Assembly: GCA_017651265.1 (NCBI GenBank)
Contig: JAGCDO010000026.1
Location: 95,595 to 159,594, forward strand
Direction: 5' to 3'
Length of the DNA stretch: 64,000 nt
Source: Prevotella sp.
GTDB lineage: Bacteria > Bacteroidota > Bacteroidia > Bacteroidales > Bacteroidaceae
Shown one piece after another: positions 8,850 to 18,696 of the stretch; position 1 is the first letter of the stretch, and every line of letters begins with the position of its first letter. The translations under genes and the position numbers were made by a program. Under the pieces are notes generated by a model. The model made no database searches and was not told the origin of the DNA. It was given only the letters and a program-made list of their open reading frames with translations.

Positions 8850-10040
8850 GATGATTTCCTTTTTATCGAGCTTCGGATAGACTTTCCAATAGAATAGATT
8901 CTGTATAGCCTCATAGGCACCACTCCAGACATAGTGCATGATATCGATGTCGAGGATGTATTGCTTTCCGTTGTCGTAGAGTTGCACATCCTGTAATTGG
9001 TAACTGCTGTTGCTTGCCCAGTCCTTTCCAATAATCAATGTGTATTTGTCGAAGTCAATCTCTGGTAGTTTCTTATCTCCGGTATAGGCAAGATGGAAGT
9101 CAGATTGACTGTTAATCACCAGAAGTTTCTGTTCATCCCACTCTGTTTGATCAAAGAAAGTACGGTGTATATTGCCATCTCCGTCCCAATATGGATGACG
9201 TACCTCTGTGGCAAAGAAATCCTCCCATTCCTGTGTGTTCTCAACAGGTTGTATCCATCGGGCATTACTATGTTCATATTCACTTTCTGTGCCTATATCT
9301 GAGCCATGATCTATTACATAGAGCAACTGCCATTGACTGCTGTTCTGAACGAAGTCGAGCAATTCAAGGTTATCCTTCCATTGATGTACTTTCCCGTCAG
9401 ACGTTATCACATCGATAAGGACTTCAGAACCTGTATAATCCAGATAATAGATGGTTTCACCATTCCAACAGCCCTGATATGCTTTAAACCCTTGAATTGC
9501 CCCATTTCCCTTGTAGGCGCGAATCCTGTTAGCCAGCCACTCGGGCAAGTCGCTTAATGGTTTGTTCTCATCCCACCTCTTCGTTGCACTGACGGTGTCT
9601 ATGAACTGGCGCCATAGTTTGAACAGCTGGTAGGCACCAGGGTAACACTTTTCCCATCCAACCGTTAACGGACTTTCAAGAACTTGTTTCCAGTCAGCAC
9701 CCTCATGATAATCAACGTTGAAGAGTCGCTCACCTTGATGGTTGAACACATAGCCAAAACTGCTCATTACGGGATGATATAGATTGTAGATGTCTTCTCC
9801 TTTATACTTCCTTACGGAAACGGTTGTTCCTGTTCCTAATGAAATGGCATCCATATAGAGGAATTGCCGGGCGATAGGAAGTGGAAGATCTGCATAATTA
9901 CCTTTGAGCAATTCTTTCTTGAACTCCTCAGTGCGAGAATCAGGATACACATACGTGATATCATCATCTTTGTCACTGCAACCTGCCAACCCTGTTACAA
10001 CAGTTGTCAGCAGAATCATAAGCATCCATATCTTCTTCAT
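8814..10040 (-). CDS. Lipoprotein of unknown function
   Basis: 408-residue protein with a lipoprotein signal peptide: MKKIWMLMILL, then lipobox TGLAGC with Cys21, then an acidic SDKDDD tail that in Bacteroidota favours export to the cell surface. The rest is aromatic-rich (many Trp and Tyr) with no motif I recognise, compatible with a beta-rich secreted domain. I chose ATG 10040 over the GTG at 10070 because it gives a proper signal peptide and a longer leader after the -7 box at 10086-10093. It is monocistronic, converging with the unexplained short ORF at 8718-8849. No neighbour suggests a job. Confidence 0.7.
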   Translation of the reverse strand: MKKIWMLMILLTTVVTGLAGCSDKDDDITYVYPDSRTEEFKKELLKGNYADLPLPIARQFLYMDAISLGTGTTVSVRKYKGEDIYNLYHPVMSSFGYVFNHQGERLFNVDYHEGADWKQVLESPLTVGWEKCYPGAYQLFKLWRQFIDTVSATKRWDENKPLSDLPEWLANRIRAYKGNGAIQGFKAYQGCWNGETIYYLDYTGSEVLIDVITSDGKVHQWKDNLELLDFVQNSSQWQLLYVIDHGSDIGTESEYEHSNARWIQPVENTQEWEDFFATEVRHPYWDGDGNIHRTFFDQTEWDEQKLLVINSQSDFHLAYTGDKKLPEIDFDKYTLIIGKDWASNSSYQLQDVQLYDNGKQYILDIDIMHYVWSGAYEAIQNLFYWKVYPKLDKKEIILNRVFSFNYDK

Positions 10041-10085
10041 ACCTTCATCTTTTCCTGTTTTTAGTTTCACTTTTTCTTATAAACG

Positions 10086-10093
10086 CAAAGATA
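10086..10093 (-). promoter_or_regulatory. Promoter of the lipoprotein gene
   Basis: On the minus strand TATCTTTG, a perfect TAnnTTTG box, lies 45 bases before the ATG at 10040. Confidence 0.75.
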
Positions 10094-10211
10094 GTAAAAT
10101 CTTGCATCTGTGATAGATAAATTATGTTAAACTGCACACCTTTCACATGAAGATGTCGCCCCTTCATTTTTATAGAATTTTATGCTTTGCTCATCAGGCT
10201 TAACGAAAATA

Positions 10212-10270
10212 TTCCCAACGTGGGAACAAAATATTCCCAGCATGGGAACAAAACATTCCCAACGTGGGAA
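10212..10270. repeat. Three TTCCCANNNTGGGAA palindromes at 22-bp period
   Basis: Palindromes at 10212-10226, 10234-10248 and 10256-10270 have spacers ACG, GCA and ACG. Start-to-start distance is 22 bp each time, with AT-rich 7-bp linkers. They lie just beyond the gpmI terminator. Matching clusters occur at 13353-13411 and 35967-36003. Confidence 0.9.
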
Positions 10271-10276
10271 CGACAA

Positions 10277-10308
10277 TAAAAAACCCGGATACGAAATCGT
10301 ACCCGGGA
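10277..10308 (-). terminator. Terminator of gpmI
   Basis: On the minus strand the stem CCCGGGTACG / CGTATCCGGG with a short ATTT loop runs into TTTTTT. It lies about 32 bases after the gpmI stop. Confidence 0.85.
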
Positions 10309-10340
10309 TTATATCTATTGTGCTTAATTAGCAAAGCCTC

Positions 10341-11861
10341 TTAATCCGTGATCAGGTTCTCACCTGACATGTCAGCCGGCTGCTCCAATCCCAGGATATG
10401 GAGGATGGAGGGAGCAACGTCTGCCAGACGACCGTCTTTGACGGTGGCAGAGTTGTTGTTGGTGACATAGATGAACGGAACAGGGTTCAGTGAGTGGGCG
10501 GTATTGGGAGTACCATCGGCATTGATGGCATTGTCAGCATTACCGTGGTCGGCAATGATGATAGCCTCGTAGTCGTTGGCCTTTGCAGCCTCAATCACTT
10601 CCTTCACACAGTGGTCAACAGCCCATACTGCCTTTGCGATGGCATTATATACACCTGTATGTCCCACCATGTCACCGTTAGCGAAGTTCACCACGATGAA
10701 ATCGTATTCCTGTGTATTGATAGCACCCACCAGCTTATCCTTTACCTCGTAGGCACTCATCTCAGGCTTCAGGTCGTAGGTGGCCACCTTCGGAGACGGA
10801 ACGAGGATTCGGTCCTCACCCTCGAACGGAGCCTCACGACCGCCGTTGAAGAAGAAGGTTACGTGAGCATATTTCTCTGTCTCGGCAGTGTGCAGCTGTT
10901 TCTTACCCTGCTTGGAGAGGTATTCGCCCAGCGTGTTCTCTACGTTCTCCTTGGGGAAGAGAATATGAACACCCTTGAAGTTGGCATCATAGGGAGTCAT
11001 GCAGTAGTACTGCAGACCGGGAATGGTGTGCATTCCCTGCTCAGGCATATCCTGCTGTGTCAGTGCGATGGTCATCTCCTTGGCACGGTCGTTACGGAAG
11101 TTAATGAAGATCACTACATCACCCTCTTCAATGCAACCGTTCACGCTGGCATTGTGGATAGGCTTGATGAACTCATCGGTAACACCGTCATCATAGCTCT
11201 CCTGCATGGCCTGGATCATATCAGTAGCCTGCTTACCAGTACCATTCACAATCAGGTCGTAGCCTTCCTTTACACGCTCCCAACGCTTGTCGCGGTCCAT
11301 GGCGTAGAAACGACCAACGATAGAGGCAATGGCTGCATCATTGTCGGCACAAACCTTACTTACCTGCTCAATGAAACCCTTTCCAGAGTGGGGGTCAGTA
11401 TCACGGCCGTCCATGTAGCAGTGTACGAACAGCTGGTTCTTCAAGCCATACGTCTTACCAATCTCGATGAGTTTGAAAAGATGATCGAGGCTGGAGTGAA
11501 CGCCACCATCAGAGGTAAGACCCATCAGGTGCAGTTTCTTGTTGTTCTCCTTGGCGTAGGTATAGGCAGCCTTCACCTGCGGGTTCTCTACGATAGAACC
11601 GTCTTTGCAGGCGCGGTTGATCTTTACCAGGTCCTGATATACGATGCGACCGGCACCGATATTGAGGTGACCTACTTCAGAGTTTCCCATCTGACCGTCG
11701 GGCAGACCCACGTCTTCACCACTGGCCATCAGCTGTGAGTGAGCGCTCACTGCTGTCAGATAATCCAAATACGGGGTTGGGGTGTTGTAGATTACGTCTC
11801 CCTTACCATGTTGTCCGATTCCCCATCCGTCGAGAATCATCAATAACGCTTTCTTTGCCAT
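10341..11861 (-). CDS. gpmI: 2,3-bisphosphoglycerate-independent phosphoglycerate mutase
   Basis: Glycolytic enzyme that interconverts 3- and 2-phosphoglycerate through a phosphoserine intermediate and two metal ions. The 506-residue length is standard. The alkaline-phosphatase-fold start [16 protein letters not shown] supplies the first metal Asp. [19 protein letters not shown] holds the catalytic Ser. [27 protein letters not shown] and [10 protein letters not shown] are the remaining metal or substrate motifs. It starts at ATG 11861 with its own -7 box and a terminator, so it is monocistronic. Confidence 0.97.
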   Translation of the reverse strand: MAKKALLMILDGWGIGQHGKGDVIYNTPTPYLDYLTAVSAHSQLMASGEDVGLPDGQMGNSEVGHLNIGAGRIVYQDLVKINRACKDGSIVENPQVKAAYTYAKENNKKLHLMGLTSDGGVHSSLDHLFKLIEIGKTYGLKNQLFVHCYMDGRDTDPHSGKGFIEQVSKVCADNDAAIASIVGRFYAMDRDKRWERVKEGYDLIVNGTGKQATDMIQAMQESYDDGVTDEFIKPIHNASVNGCIEEGDVVIFINFRNDRAKEMTIALTQQDMPEQGMHTIPGLQYYCMTPYDANFKGVHILFPKENVENTLGEYLSKQGKKQLHTAETEKYAHVTFFFNGGREAPFEGEDRILVPSPKVATYDLKPEMSAYEVKDKLVGAINTQEYDFIVVNFANGDMVGHTGVYNAIAKAVWAVDHCVKEVIEAAKANDYEAIIIADHGNADNAINADGTPNTAHSLNPVPFIYVTNNNSATVKDGRLADVAPSILHILGLEQPADMSGENLITD

Positions 11862-11895
11862 AATACCTTATTTAATAATATTTTCTTTCGGGGTG

Positions 11896-11903
11896 CAAAG
11901 GTA
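11896..11903 (-). promoter_or_regulatory. gpmI promoter
   Basis: On the minus strand TACCTTTG matches TAnnTTTG and lies 34 bases before the gpmI ATG. Confidence 0.75.
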
Positions 11904-12099
11904 GTGAAATAGAATGAAATAAGAAAAAGAAAAGGAAATAAATTGAGAATGAGGCGGAAGATATGTTTCAAAATCATTATTTTTTGTTATTCTTTTCATT
12001 TTCTTGGTATAGTTATACCCATATGTCAGGAATATTTCGTAATTTAGCGCTCGAATCTATCTTATTAGTTAACTATTTACTAAAAAAATCGATATTGTT

Positions 12100-13329
12100 A
12101 TGTTGAAAAGAACAATTGGAATCGCAGTGGCAAGTATGACCATGATGGCGGTTTATGCGCAGAAGGATATCCCTCTGGTGTATGGAGAAGAGAACACAGG
12201 AAAGAATTTCAAGGCTCCGGCGCTGCCTGGTTACAACGACCTTCGTGAGTGCCGCACGCTGCCGAATCCTTTCGAGTGGTCGAACGGTAAGGGCAAGGTG
12301 AAGAAGTTCAAGCAGTGGGAACGCCGCCGCAACGAGATTGCTGCCGAAATCCAGCACTACGGTATTGGCGTGAAGCCGACTGTTGACAGGAGTCAGGTAA
12401 AGGCATGGATGAATGGTGACACCGTGTTTGTTGATGTAACCGTTAACGGTGAGACCTTGCATCTGTCTTCTACCATCAGATACCCGAAGGGCGGACAGGC
12501 TCCTTATCCTTTGATGATCGGTACCAGTAATATCTCTCTGCCCCGACAGCTGTTCGATAGCAGGAATATAGCTACCATGACTTTCCATGAGAAGCAGGTG
12601 AATGACTATGGACAGTTTGGTCGTCATCATGAGCGTGGAGAGCATAACTTCGACCGCCTGTATCCTGCCCTTTCCGAGAATGGTGCCTACAGTGAGTGGG
12701 CTTGGGGCTTGAGCCGATTGATTGACGGTCTGGAGATTCTTGGTGAGGCAAAGACGAAGATCGATATGAAGCATATTGGTGTAACGGGTTGCTCTTACGC
12801 TGGAAAGATGGCTCTGATGTGCGGTGCCTTCGACGAGCGTGTGGCTCTGACCATTGCTCAGGAACCTGGTGGCGGTGGTGCTGCTGCTTGGCGTGTTTCC
12901 AAGACACTGGGCGAAGTGGAGAGTCTGGAGCGTACCGACTACCATTGGTTCAAGGAGAGCATGCGCGAGACCTTCTCAGGTGACAGTCTGTACCGTATGC
13001 CATACGACCATCATGAGCTGTGTGCGCTGGTTTGTCCGCGTGCCTTGCTGATGTTAGGTAATCCCGACTACAAGTGGTTGGCTGATGAGGCTGGTTATGT
13101 TTCCATGAATGCAGCGCGTAAGGTATGGGAGTATTTCGGCATTGCCGACCGTGTGGGCTATTCTATCGTGGATGGTCACGGCCATTGTCAGCTCCCGCAG
13201 TCGCAGTTCCCAGAGGTAGAGGCCTTCCTCGACAAGTTCCTGCTGGGCAAGGATGCTGACACAAAGAATGTACAGGTAGCTCCGATGTTCAAAGATAAGG
13301 TTGATCTCAGCAAGTGGATCAAGTTCTAA
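12100..13329 (+). CDS. CE15-like glucuronoyl esterase / alpha-beta hydrolase
   Basis: Secreted serine hydrolase, probably of the carbohydrate esterase 15 type that splits ester bonds between glucuronic acid on xylan and lignin alcohols. The 409-residue protein has a signal peptide ending MMAVYA before QKD. The nucleophile motif is GCSYAGK with Ser232, where classical CE15 members carry GCSRxGK. An acidic residue follows in AQEPGGGGAA, and the catalytic His is in GHGHCQLPQ. NPFEWSNG near residue 62 also fits the family. No strong -7 box is seen; TAATTTAG at ~12041 is one base off consensus. A cluster of 22-bp-spaced palindromes follows the stop. A broader acetyl-xylan-esterase-like role is the alternative. 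Confidence 0.75.
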   Translation: MLKRTIGIAVASMTMMAVYAQKDIPLVYGEENTGKNFKAPALPGYNDLRECRTLPNPFEWSNGKGKVKKFKQWERRRNEIAAEIQHYGIGVKPTVDRSQVKAWMNGDTVFVDVTVNGETLHLSSTIRYPKGGQAPYPLMIGTSNISLPRQLFDSRNIATMTFHEKQVNDYGQFGRHHERGEHNFDRLYPALSENGAYSEWAWGLSRLIDGLEILGEAKTKIDMKHIGVTGCSYAGKMALMCGAFDERVALTIAQEPGGGGAAAWRVSKTLGEVESLERTDYHWFKESMRETFSGDSLYRMPYDHHELCALVCPRALLMLGNPDYKWLADEAGYVSMNAARKVWEYFGIADRVGYSIVDGHGHCQLPQSQFPEVEAFLDKFLLGKDADTKNVQVAPMFKDKVDLSKWIKF

Positions 13330-13352
13330 ACTAACCATAAGGTTTCCGTTCA

Positions 13353-13411
13353 TTCCCATGTTGGGAACTTTTTATTCCCACGTTGGGAACACTTTATTCC
13401 CATGTTGGGAA
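13353..13411. repeat. Three TTCCCANNNTGGGAA palindromes at 22-bp period (second cluster)
   Basis: Palindromes at 13353-13367, 13375-13389 and 13397-13411 have spacers TGT, CGT and TGT and start-to-start distances of exactly 22 bp. They sit between the converging esterase and ftsZ genes, beside the ftsZ terminator. Confidence 0.9.
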
Positions 13412-13426
13412 CAACTTGTATTATGA

Positions 13427-13467
13427 AAGAAAAAGACCGCCCTTTTCTCTCACGAGGAAAGGGCGGT
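13427..13467 (-). terminator. Terminator of the dcw cluster after ftsZ
   Basis: On the minus strand ACCGCCCTTT pairs with AAAGGGCGGT around a loop, followed by CTTTTTCTTT. It ends the long division operon 66 bases after the ftsZ stop. Confidence 0.85.
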
Positions 13468-13533
13468 AAAGGTATTATGTTCAAAAAATAATGAGGATAA
13501 TTTATATATTGTATAGATTTATCCTAATGAGGT

Positions 13534-14856
13534 TCAGGCAAAACGTATGGTGCCCTGAATGGCCTCCTTGTCTTCCTCGGTGGGCTTGACATTGCCTGCA
13601 GCCTTGTTGCGGATCTCATCGAGCACCTGACGAGTACGTTTGTAGGTAGGCGTCTGCTCCACATCAGAGATCACATCGTCGTTGTCAAGGTCTTCCTGAC
13701 GGAAGATGAAGATATGAGGACGACGCTTATACTGTGTGGTGGAACCATCCTTTCCGTAGTAACGGTTACGACGGTCGAGACGTTCTGCAGCCTTCTCTTC
13801 CTCTGCGGCGATACGGTCGGCCTCTTCCTGGGTACGCTTGCCGAAATGACTGCTCATGCCGTCCACATCCTCGATGCCAAAGCCAGTGGCCAGAATGGTT
13901 ACCTTCACCTTGTCGCCCAGCTCAGGATCGGTTGCCAGACCCCATTTGATCTCGAAGTCGTTACCGAACTTGGCCATGAAGTCGTTCACATCGTTCATCT
14001 CTTCCATCATCAGACCCGTCTGCGTCTGCTTGTCACTGTTGAAGGAGATGCTCAGCAGGATCTTCTTGGAGTTGAAGACATCATTGTCGTTGAGCAGCGG
14101 TGAGTTCAGTGCATCGTCAATGGCCTTCTTTACACGACCTTCGCCTTCACCGTAACCTGTTGACATAATAGCTACACCACCATCCTTCAAAACGGTCTTC
14201 ACATCGTTGAAGTCGAGGTTGATCAAGCCATGCACGGTGATGATCTCAGCAATCGACTTGGCAGCTACGCTCAAAGTGTCATCGGCCTTGCCGAAAGCGT
14301 CGAGCACGGTGAGCTCAGGATAGATCTCACGCAGACGCTCATTGTTGATAACCAACAAGGCATCTACATGCTTCGACATCTCTTCCACACCATCGAGGGC
14401 CTGGTCGATCTTCTTCGGACCTTCGAAACGGAAGGGGATAGTAACGATACCTACGGTGAGGATACCCAGTTCCTTACTGATGCGGGCAATGACAGGAGCA
14501 GCACCTGTTCCTGTACCACCACCCATACCGGCAGTGATGAAAGCCATCTTCGTACCGTCGGACAGCATGTTACGTACGTCATCGATGCTCTCCTCGGCAG
14601 CCTTACGCGCTTTCTCGGGTTTGTTACCGGCTCCCAGTCCTTCCTTTCCCAACTGGAGGTGAACAGGTACAGGACTGTCGTTCAATGCCTGGTTATCAGT
14701 GTTGCACAACACGAAGGTGACATCATGGATGCCTTCGCGGTACATATGGTTTACGGCATTTCCGCCACCACCACCAACACCGATCACTTTAATGATGCTA
14801 TTCTCTTTCTCTGGCTCGCCAAAGTCTAATATGTTGAATCTGTTATCGTCCATCAT
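13534..14856 (-). CDS. ftsZ: Cell division protein FtsZ
   Basis: Tubulin-like GTPase that forms the division ring. 440 residues. IKVIGVGGGGGNAVNHM starts the GTP-binding fold, and the tubulin signature GGGTGTGAAPVIA and the RFEGP loop are intact. The C-terminal ~110 residues form a charged, variable linker (EEKAAERLDRRNRYYGKDG) ending in a short TIRFA tail instead of the usual long conserved peptide. It starts at ATGATG 14854-14856. It is the last gene of the minus-strand dcw cluster, 52 bases after ftsA, and is followed by a strong terminator. Confidence 0.97.
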   Translation of the reverse strand: MMDDNRFNILDFGEPEKENSIIKVIGVGGGGGNAVNHMYREGIHDVTFVLCNTDNQALNDSPVPVHLQLGKEGLGAGNKPEKARKAAEESIDDVRNMLSDGTKMAFITAGMGGGTGTGAAPVIARISKELGILTVGIVTIPFRFEGPKKIDQALDGVEEMSKHVDALLVINNERLREIYPELTVLDAFGKADDTLSVAAKSIAEIITVHGLINLDFNDVKTVLKDGGVAIMSTGYGEGEGRVKKAIDDALNSPLLNDNDVFNSKKILLSISFNSDKQTQTGLMMEEMNDVNDFMAKFGNDFEIKWGLATDPELGDKVKVTILATGFGIEDVDGMSSHFGKRTQEEADRIAAEEEKAAERLDRRNRYYGKDGSTTQYKRRPHIFIFRQEDLDNDDVISDVEQTPTYKRTRQVLDEIRNKAAGNVKPTEEDKEAIQGTIRFA

Positions 14857-14908
14857 AACGTTATTTTATTTAATGGTGAATGAATGTTTGATTGATAAAA
14901 GGGAGAGG

Positions 14909-16366
14909 TTACTCTTCTTCGGGTTCAGCAATGAGGTTCTTGAAGAAGTTCTTCAGCTTGCCGACCGTCTTCTTGCGGTTTTCTTTCTTCTTCTCTTCTT
15001 CCTCTGCCTTGCGAGCAGCCTCTGCAGCCTCTTCTTCCGCTCTACGAGCAGCTTCCTCAGCCTCTTCCTGTCTGCGTCTTTCCTCTTCGGCTTTCTGCTT
15101 CTCAGCCTCGGTCTGGATGACGCCAGGACCTAATTCGTTAGGCTTACGAGGCTCGCGCTCCTGATTAACAGGTGTGGCCTTGGTCTCCTTGAACAGGTCG
15201 CCATTGGCATCAACCTCATCGCCTGCGCAGTTCATGTCACCCTTGGCCAGCAGACCGAGAATGGTGTTCATCGTGCCGTTGTGGGCAGCGATCATCGGAT
15301 CCTTGGCGCTAATGCTCTGTGTGACGAACTTGGCGATGCGGATCTTGTCGATATGGGTATGGTTGCGGAAGGCGGTCTCGATATTCTTCATGTTCGAACC
15401 ACCACCTGTCAGGATGATACCTCCCAGCAGACGGTCGGCGTATTCTGACGGCACCTGATACCATACATTCTCGATAATCTCTTCAATACGTCCCTCTACG
15501 ATGGAGATAAACTCACGACTCTTTACGGAACGGTCGGCATCAATGCTCAGCGACATGTTGTTGTCGATCTCTCCATTGTCTGTCCAGGCACTGCCATATT
15601 TCAGTTTCATCTCCTCGGCTGTGCTCTCTTCCATCTGCAGGGAAGCAATATCCTTGGTGATATTGTTACTGCCCAGAGGAATCACAGCGAGATGACGGAG
15701 GATATTCTTGTAATAGACACTAACGGTGGTAGTATCAGCACCCAGATCAACAAGGGCGCAACCAGATCGTTTCTCAGCATCTGTCAGCACACTGTCGGCC
15801 AAGGCCAGCGGAGCGAGGTACATCTCAGCAATGGGTACACCAGCCAGATCGAAGCACTTATTCAGATTGCGGTAGAACATCTTGCGCCACAGGATATTGA
15901 GGAAGTTACCTTCCAGTCGGGCACACTGAATACCCACGGGATCCAACTGGTACTGGTTGTCCACCTTATACTCCTGGGTGGCTGCATCCAGAATCTCCTG
16001 ATCCTGATAGCTCATGTTACGGTTTGCATCCATCAACTCATTCACCATCTCTTGTGTGACGATGGTGTCGGCAGCAAGATTCTTGACGATGACGTTTTTG
16101 ATGCTTCGTATCGACTGACCTCCGACACCAACATAGACCTGTGAGATGCTGGTCTTCAATGTCGCAGTCAGTCTTTTGACAATGCTGGAGATGCATTGTG
16201 CCGTCTTGTCAATGTTGTAAATCACTCCCTTGCGGATAAACGTGGAAGAGTCCTCTGTAACCACGGCGAGTACAGAAATGCTGCCGTCGAGGTTCTTCTT
16301 TCCCGCGATACCGGTCATCTTGGATGAACCGAGTTCAATTGCTACGATGAAATCCTTTGGTGCCAT
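14909..16366 (-). CDS. ftsA: Cell division protein FtsA
   Basis: Actin-like ATPase that anchors FtsZ to the membrane. 485 residues, longer than the ~420 of E. coli FtsA. The N-terminus IVAIELGSSKMTGIAGKK is the phosphate-1 motif, VDLGADTTTVSVY is phosphate-2 and IILTGGGSNMKNIE the adenosine motif. The extra length is a Glu/Arg/Ala-rich coiled coil at residues ~405-460, followed by the amphipathic helix VGKLKNFFKNLIAEPEEE that should bind the membrane. It lies between ftsQ (3-bp gap) and ftsZ. Confidence 0.95.
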   Translation of the reverse strand: MAPKDFIVAIELGSSKMTGIAGKKNLDGSISVLAVVTEDSSTFIRKGVIYNIDKTAQCISSIVKRLTATLKTSISQVYVGVGGQSIRSIKNVIVKNLAADTIVTQEMVNELMDANRNMSYQDQEILDAATQEYKVDNQYQLDPVGIQCARLEGNFLNILWRKMFYRNLNKCFDLAGVPIAEMYLAPLALADSVLTDAEKRSGCALVDLGADTTTVSVYYKNILRHLAVIPLGSNNITKDIASLQMEESTAEEMKLKYGSAWTDNGEIDNNMSLSIDADRSVKSREFISIVEGRIEEIIENVWYQVPSEYADRLLGGIILTGGGSNMKNIETAFRNHTHIDKIRIAKFVTQSISAKDPMIAAHNGTMNTILGLLAKGDMNCAGDEVDANGDLFKETKATPVNQEREPRKPNELGPGVIQTEAEKQKAEEERRRQEEAEEAARRAEEEAAEAARKAEEEEKKKENRKKTVGKLKNFFKNLIAEPEEE

Positions 16367-16369
16367 AAG

Positions 16370-17272
16370 CTATACTGTTTTTTTATTGTTGTCTTGTTTT
16401 ATCGTGTCTTTTTTGATGGTTGCCGTAGAATCTTTCTTCTCTTCTGTCTTTGGTGCCGGTGGTGTATAGACCGGCATGGTCTTGACAGTTTTCTTGCAGA
16501 TAATCTGGTTGTCGAATTCCAGACTGATATAATGGTATTTGTTCCAGCCTGCGGTATTCAGTCCGTATTGATAGAACTTCTCCAGACGCTCGAGTTTCTT
16601 GTTGATGTAGTCGGTAATCAGTACCTTTCTGGTGGCATCATCCTTGGATTGCGGCAGGTAGCCGACGAAGATGATGTGTTCACCCACTCGTGGTACCAGT
16701 TCCACACCGAGATCGGGCAGGATATTGATCTGCACAATCTGGTTCTTCCAGAATTCATTGGCCATGAGCACTTCCGTAAGAGGAGCCAGATAACTCTTTG
16801 CGAAGCCCTGATTGATATAGCCGGTAGCAATGATCAGGTCGCTGGTGTATTTCGAGTTGGGCATGATGCCTCCCTCGTCATCGAGATAATAGTTCTCGCC
16901 CTTGACGTTCATGATGCGTACAACGGGCAGTCGCTGGGTGATCTGAATACATACATGACCGTTTTGTGTCTTGTAGCACTGCACGGTATTCACGAAGGAA
17001 CTGGTTTTGAGCACATCCTCAATATCCCTCGGGTTGATGTTCTGCATGTGTTTCTCCAGCGGGTAGAGCTTGTTCTTTTCCAGTATTCGCTTGATCTCTT
17101 TCGCGCTGAGGAATCCGTTGGTGTTCTCGTCGGCAATATTGATGCTGACCTTGGTGCACAACTTGGCGGTCTCGTCCGGTTTGTTGAACGAGGTCATGGC
17201 GAGTACCAGATAGACCGCTAAGGCCAGATCCAGTATCACAATGAGGGCCTTTTTCCAGTTGAAGTGCATCAT
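16370..17272 (-). CDS. ftsQ: Cell division protein FtsQ/DivIB
   Basis: Single-pass inner-membrane protein of the FtsQBL complex. 300 residues: a short cytoplasmic MMHFNWKK, a membrane helix at ~8-27, a POTRA-like region (~45-115) and a beta domain with LPVVRIMNVKGENYYLDDEGG, typical of the family. The C-terminus is a hydrophilic Thr/Lys-rich tail. It starts at ATG 17272 (a second ATG follows at once), five bases after murC. Bacteroidota FtsQ is weakly conserved, so position in the cluster adds weight. Confidence 0.92.
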   Translation of the reverse strand: MMHFNWKKALIVILDLALAVYLVLAMTSFNKPDETAKLCTKVSINIADENTNGFLSAKEIKRILEKNKLYPLEKHMQNINPRDIEDVLKTSSFVNTVQCYKTQNGHVCIQITQRLPVVRIMNVKGENYYLDDEGGIMPNSKYTSDLIIATGYINQGFAKSYLAPLTEVLMANEFWKNQIVQINILPDLGVELVPRVGEHIIFVGYLPQSKDDATRKVLITDYINKKLERLEKFYQYGLNTAGWNKYHYISLEFDNQIICKKTVKTMPVYTPPAPKTEEKKDSTATIKKDTIKQDNNKKTV

Positions 17273-17277
17273 TTATA

Positions 17278-18660
17278 TCATTTATACCGTTTCTTCAGAA
17301 TCTTTTCCATCTCAGGAACCAGGTTGTCAAGGTCTCCTGCACCCAGAACAATCAGTACTTCAAAGTCGTGTTCCTTCACGAAATCCAGTACATCGTCCTT
17401 GGCAATCATCATCTTCTGTACCCCTTCCTTGAGGTTGTCGTAGATGAGCTTTGAGGTAACCCCGGGAATAGGCAGCTCGCGGGCAGGGTAGATCTCGGTG
17501 AGTACCACCTCGTCGAGCAGACTCAAACTCTCGGCGAAGTCGAGGTAGAAGTCGTGGGTGCGTGAATAGAGGTGCGGCTGGAAGATGACGGTGATCTTTC
17601 TGTCCTTATACAGTTCCCTGATGCTCCGTGCACTCTGGTAGATCTCTTTGGGATGATGTGCGTAGTCGCTCAGGAATACGATCTTGTCGTTCTTCAGCTT
17701 GAAATCGAAGCGGCGATCAACACCACCGTACGTTTTCATTCCATATTTGATCTCTTCCGCCTGACAGCCGTTCAGCTGGGCCATGGCCATGGCGGCAATA
17801 CCGTTCTCGATGTTGATGGGTACTGGCTGTCCCAGTGCTACATTCTTGATGTTCTCGATGGGAGAGATAAAGTCGAAAGTGATCTCTCCGTTTCCGATCC
17901 GGATGTTTTCTGCATGGAAATCACCATCCTCCAAAGCGTACTCATACACCTTCACTCCCTCCTGTACATCAGCTTTCATCTCCAGACCACGGTGGATAAT
18001 CAGTGCGCCACCCGGCTGGATCAGTGTGGTGTAGTGGCGGAAGCTCTCCAGATAAGCCTCCTTGGTACCGTAGATATCGAGATGATCAGGATCAGTACTG
18101 GTGATCACCGTCATCCACGGTCGCAACCAGTGGAAGCTGCGGTCGAACTCATCGGCCTCGATGACTACGAACTCGCTCTCCTTACTGAAGATATAGTTCG
18201 TTCCGTAGTTCTTGGAGATGCCTCCTAAGAAGGCATTACAGTCGATATGACTCTGGTGCAAGATATGGGCACACATGGTGGATGTGGTGGTCTTGCCATG
18301 CGTACCAGCCACACAGAGTCCTTTGTTCGAACGGGTGAGCATGCCCAGCACCTGTGCCCGCTTCTCCACATTAAAGCCGTTTTCACGGAAGAATACCAGT
18401 TCCTTGTGCTCTTGCGGGATGGCTGGCGTATATACCACGAGGGTGTGCTTAGGGTTCTTGCAGGTATGCGGAATCTCATCCACCAGTTCCTCATAGTGAA
18501 TCAGCGCCCCTTCCTTCTCCATCTGTCTGGTAAGCGGCGATGGTGTCTTGTCGTAGCCGGCCACCACCAGTCCCATCCTCAGGAAGTAACGGGCGATGGC
18601 ACTCATACCAATGCCACCGATACCTACGAAATATACTGCTTTTATATCTTTCTGTTCCAT
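17278..18660 (-). CDS. murC: UDP-N-acetylmuramate--L-alanine ligase
   Basis: Cytoplasmic ATP-dependent ligase adding L-Ala to UDP-MurNAc, the first step of the peptidoglycan stem peptide. 460 residues from ATG 18660; a TTG seven codons upstream is in frame but adds nothing conserved. FVGIGGIGMSAIARYF is the UDP-sugar motif, AGTHGKTTTSTM the P-loop, VIEADEFDRSF and DYAHHPKEI the Mg- and ADP-binding motifs. It lies between murG and ftsQ. Confidence 0.97.
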   Translation of the reverse strand: MEQKDIKAVYFVGIGGIGMSAIARYFLRMGLVVAGYDKTPSPLTRQMEKEGALIHYEELVDEIPHTCKNPKHTLVVYTPAIPQEHKELVFFRENGFNVEKRAQVLGMLTRSNKGLCVAGTHGKTTTSTMCAHILHQSHIDCNAFLGGISKNYGTNYIFSKESEFVVIEADEFDRSFHWLRPWMTVITSTDPDHLDIYGTKEAYLESFRHYTTLIQPGGALIIHRGLEMKADVQEGVKVYEYALEDGDFHAENIRIGNGEITFDFISPIENIKNVALGQPVPINIENGIAAMAMAQLNGCQAEEIKYGMKTYGGVDRRFDFKLKNDKIVFLSDYAHHPKEIYQSARSIRELYKDRKITVIFQPHLYSRTHDFYLDFAESLSLLDEVVLTEIYPARELPIPGVTSKLIYDNLKEGVQKMMIAKDDVLDFVKEHDFEVLIVLGAGDLDNLVPEMEKILKKRYK

Positions 18661-18696
18661 GTTTCTTTTTGTTTGTTCCAACCTTCTTAAGTAAGG

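Noticed and set aside
10212-10270. CRISPR-like array from evenly spaced repeats
   Set aside because: Units are 15-bp palindromes with only 7-bp linkers, and no cas genes exist nearby.
10494-11738. 414-residue open frame antisense to gpmI
   Set aside because: All gpmI catalytic motifs lie on the other strand; the frame is valine/leucine/histidine-rich noise.
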